Shown here: one piece after another, positions 5,295 to 5,820 of the stretch | Numbering within the stretch: the first letter of the stretch is position 1 | How the letters are laid out: every line of letters begins with the position of its first letter | NCBI GenBank assembly: GCA_015494725.1 | Contig: WGAR01000072.1 | Location: forward strand, 1 to 5,820 | Direction of reading: 5' to 3' | Length of the DNA stretch: 5,820 bases | Origin: Thermodesulfobacteriaceae bacterium | Lineage (GTDB): Bacteria; Desulfobacterota; Thermodesulfobacteria; Thermodesulfobacteriales; Thermodesulfobacteriaceae | Notes under the pieces: generated by a model | Database searches by the model: none | What the model saw: the letters and a program-made list of their open reading frames with translations, nothing else | What the model was told of the DNA's origin: nothing | Made by a program: the position numbers and the translations under genes

Positions 5295-5820
5295 ATGGGA
5301 ACAGCATGCCTCCGTTTTAAATTTTTAAGGCCTCTTAACTGGGTCCTAAACCGGAGTCTTTTCTGGAAGGTCGGTTTTATCATCGGGGTCTGTGTCCTGG
5401 TCAACAGCTTGATCGCCTTTTATTTTTTTGCCAAGTTAAATTTTCTCGGGCGTCATCTGGAACAGGCCCCCTTTTATTCCTATAAAACCCTGGTTCAGGA
5501 GGGGCTTCGTCTTCTCCAGAAGGAAAAGTCCCTGCCTCCCGACTCTCCGCGGAGGTTACTCCTCCAGGAGAAAATCAGAGAACTGGCCAGAGTAGGGCTA
5601 AAAGGGGGCACCTTCGAGGGAGAACACGGTCTCACCATTCGAATCCTTCGTCCGGTCACCTATCCTCAAGCCCGAGAGGCCCTGCAAAAAATCCTGAAAC
5701 ATCCCGAAGGCCCGGAGGTTCGAGCGGCTCTGGAGACGGTCCTTTCCTGGGTCCAGAAAGAGGAAGAACGGTTCCTGCGCGAACTGGAAAGTCTTTCCCG
5801 ACGCCTGGGAAACCTTTACA
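5295..5820 (+). CDS. Single-pass membrane protein, possibly a sensor (N-terminal part)
   Basis: The frame is open to the right edge, giving 175 residues of an incomplete protein. A basic cytoplasmic head (R7, K9, R12, R20, K25) precedes one strong membrane helix at about 25-46, rich in I, V, F and Y. A hydrophilic region of about 125 residues follows. It has an amphipathic, charged helix around 65-103 and another at 124-171 with heptad-like leucines (coiled-coil character). A short beta-like stretch, G-L-T-I-R-I-L-R-P-V, lies at 111-120. This layout suits the periplasmic input domain of a sensor histidine kinase or chemoreceptor, but the output domain would lie beyond the window and no motif proves it. 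Start: ATG at 5295 with AGGA at 5283-5286 eight bases before; a stop lies in frame at 5247-5249 and there is no earlier ATG. It follows rlmE by 54 bases with no terminator, so it may belong to the same operon. Confidence 0.7.
   Translation, partial: MGTACLRFKFLRPLNWVLNRSLFWKVGFIIGVCVLVNSLIAFYFFAKLNFLGRHLEQAPFYSYKTLVQEGLRLLQKEKSLPPDSPRRLLLQEKIRELARVGLKGGTFEGEHGLTIRILRPVTYPQAREALQKILKHPEGPEVRAALETVLSWVQKEEERFLRELESLSRRLGNLY

Noticed and set aside
5246..5320. Small ORF of 24 codons between rlmE and the membrane protein
   Set aside because: It starts six bases after the rlmE stop but has no convincing ribosome site of its own. It overlaps the next gene's start and shows no recognisable composition.

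Overview
The window reads as ordinary, densely packed, GC-rich bacterial chromosome. An RND-type transporter and an ArnT/PMT_2-like membrane glycosyltransferase point to a Gram-negative. The highly charged, compact proteins and the K+-independent-type pyruvate kinase would fit a thermophile, perhaps of the Thermodesulfobacteria/Desulfobacterota kind. That placement is a guess from style and not a sequence match. No RNA genes, insertion sequences, CRISPR arrays, origins or attachment sites were seen, and no stretch over 300 bases lacks a gene.

Left part (1-3038, plus strand): the last ~70 codons of an RND efflux transporter overlap by four bases (ATGA) the start of a 445-residue GT-C glycosyltransferase. 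A 58-base gap then leads to pyruvate kinase (pyk), which starts at GTG behind a strong ribosome binding site. Transporter and glycosyltransferase are clearly co-transcribed; pyk may share that transcript or have its own weak promoter.

Middle part (3041-3814): an XRE/S24 (CI/LexA-like) repressor lies on the minus strand, its stop only two bases from the pyk stop. It is transcribed away from a 168-base intergenic region that separates it from proC. That region holds a TTGACA-N17-GAGAAT promoter facing proC, with a perfect 16-bp inverted repeat in its spacer, the classic place for an operator. The S24 domain keeps its serine, but an arginine sits where the catalytic lysine should be and Lys-Gly replaces the usual Ala-Gly cleavage pair. 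This is the most unusual part of the window: a repressor that probably no longer cleaves itself, apparently placed to control a housekeeping operon.

Right part (3815-5820, plus strand): proC (proline biosynthesis) overlaps rlmE (23S rRNA 2'-O-methyltransferase) by eight bases, so the two are probably translationally coupled. After 54 bases comes the start of an unrecognised single-pass membrane protein that runs off the window and looks like the input end of a sensor. I found no convincing wholly new system; the repressor, its operator and the proC-rlmE unit are the best lead.
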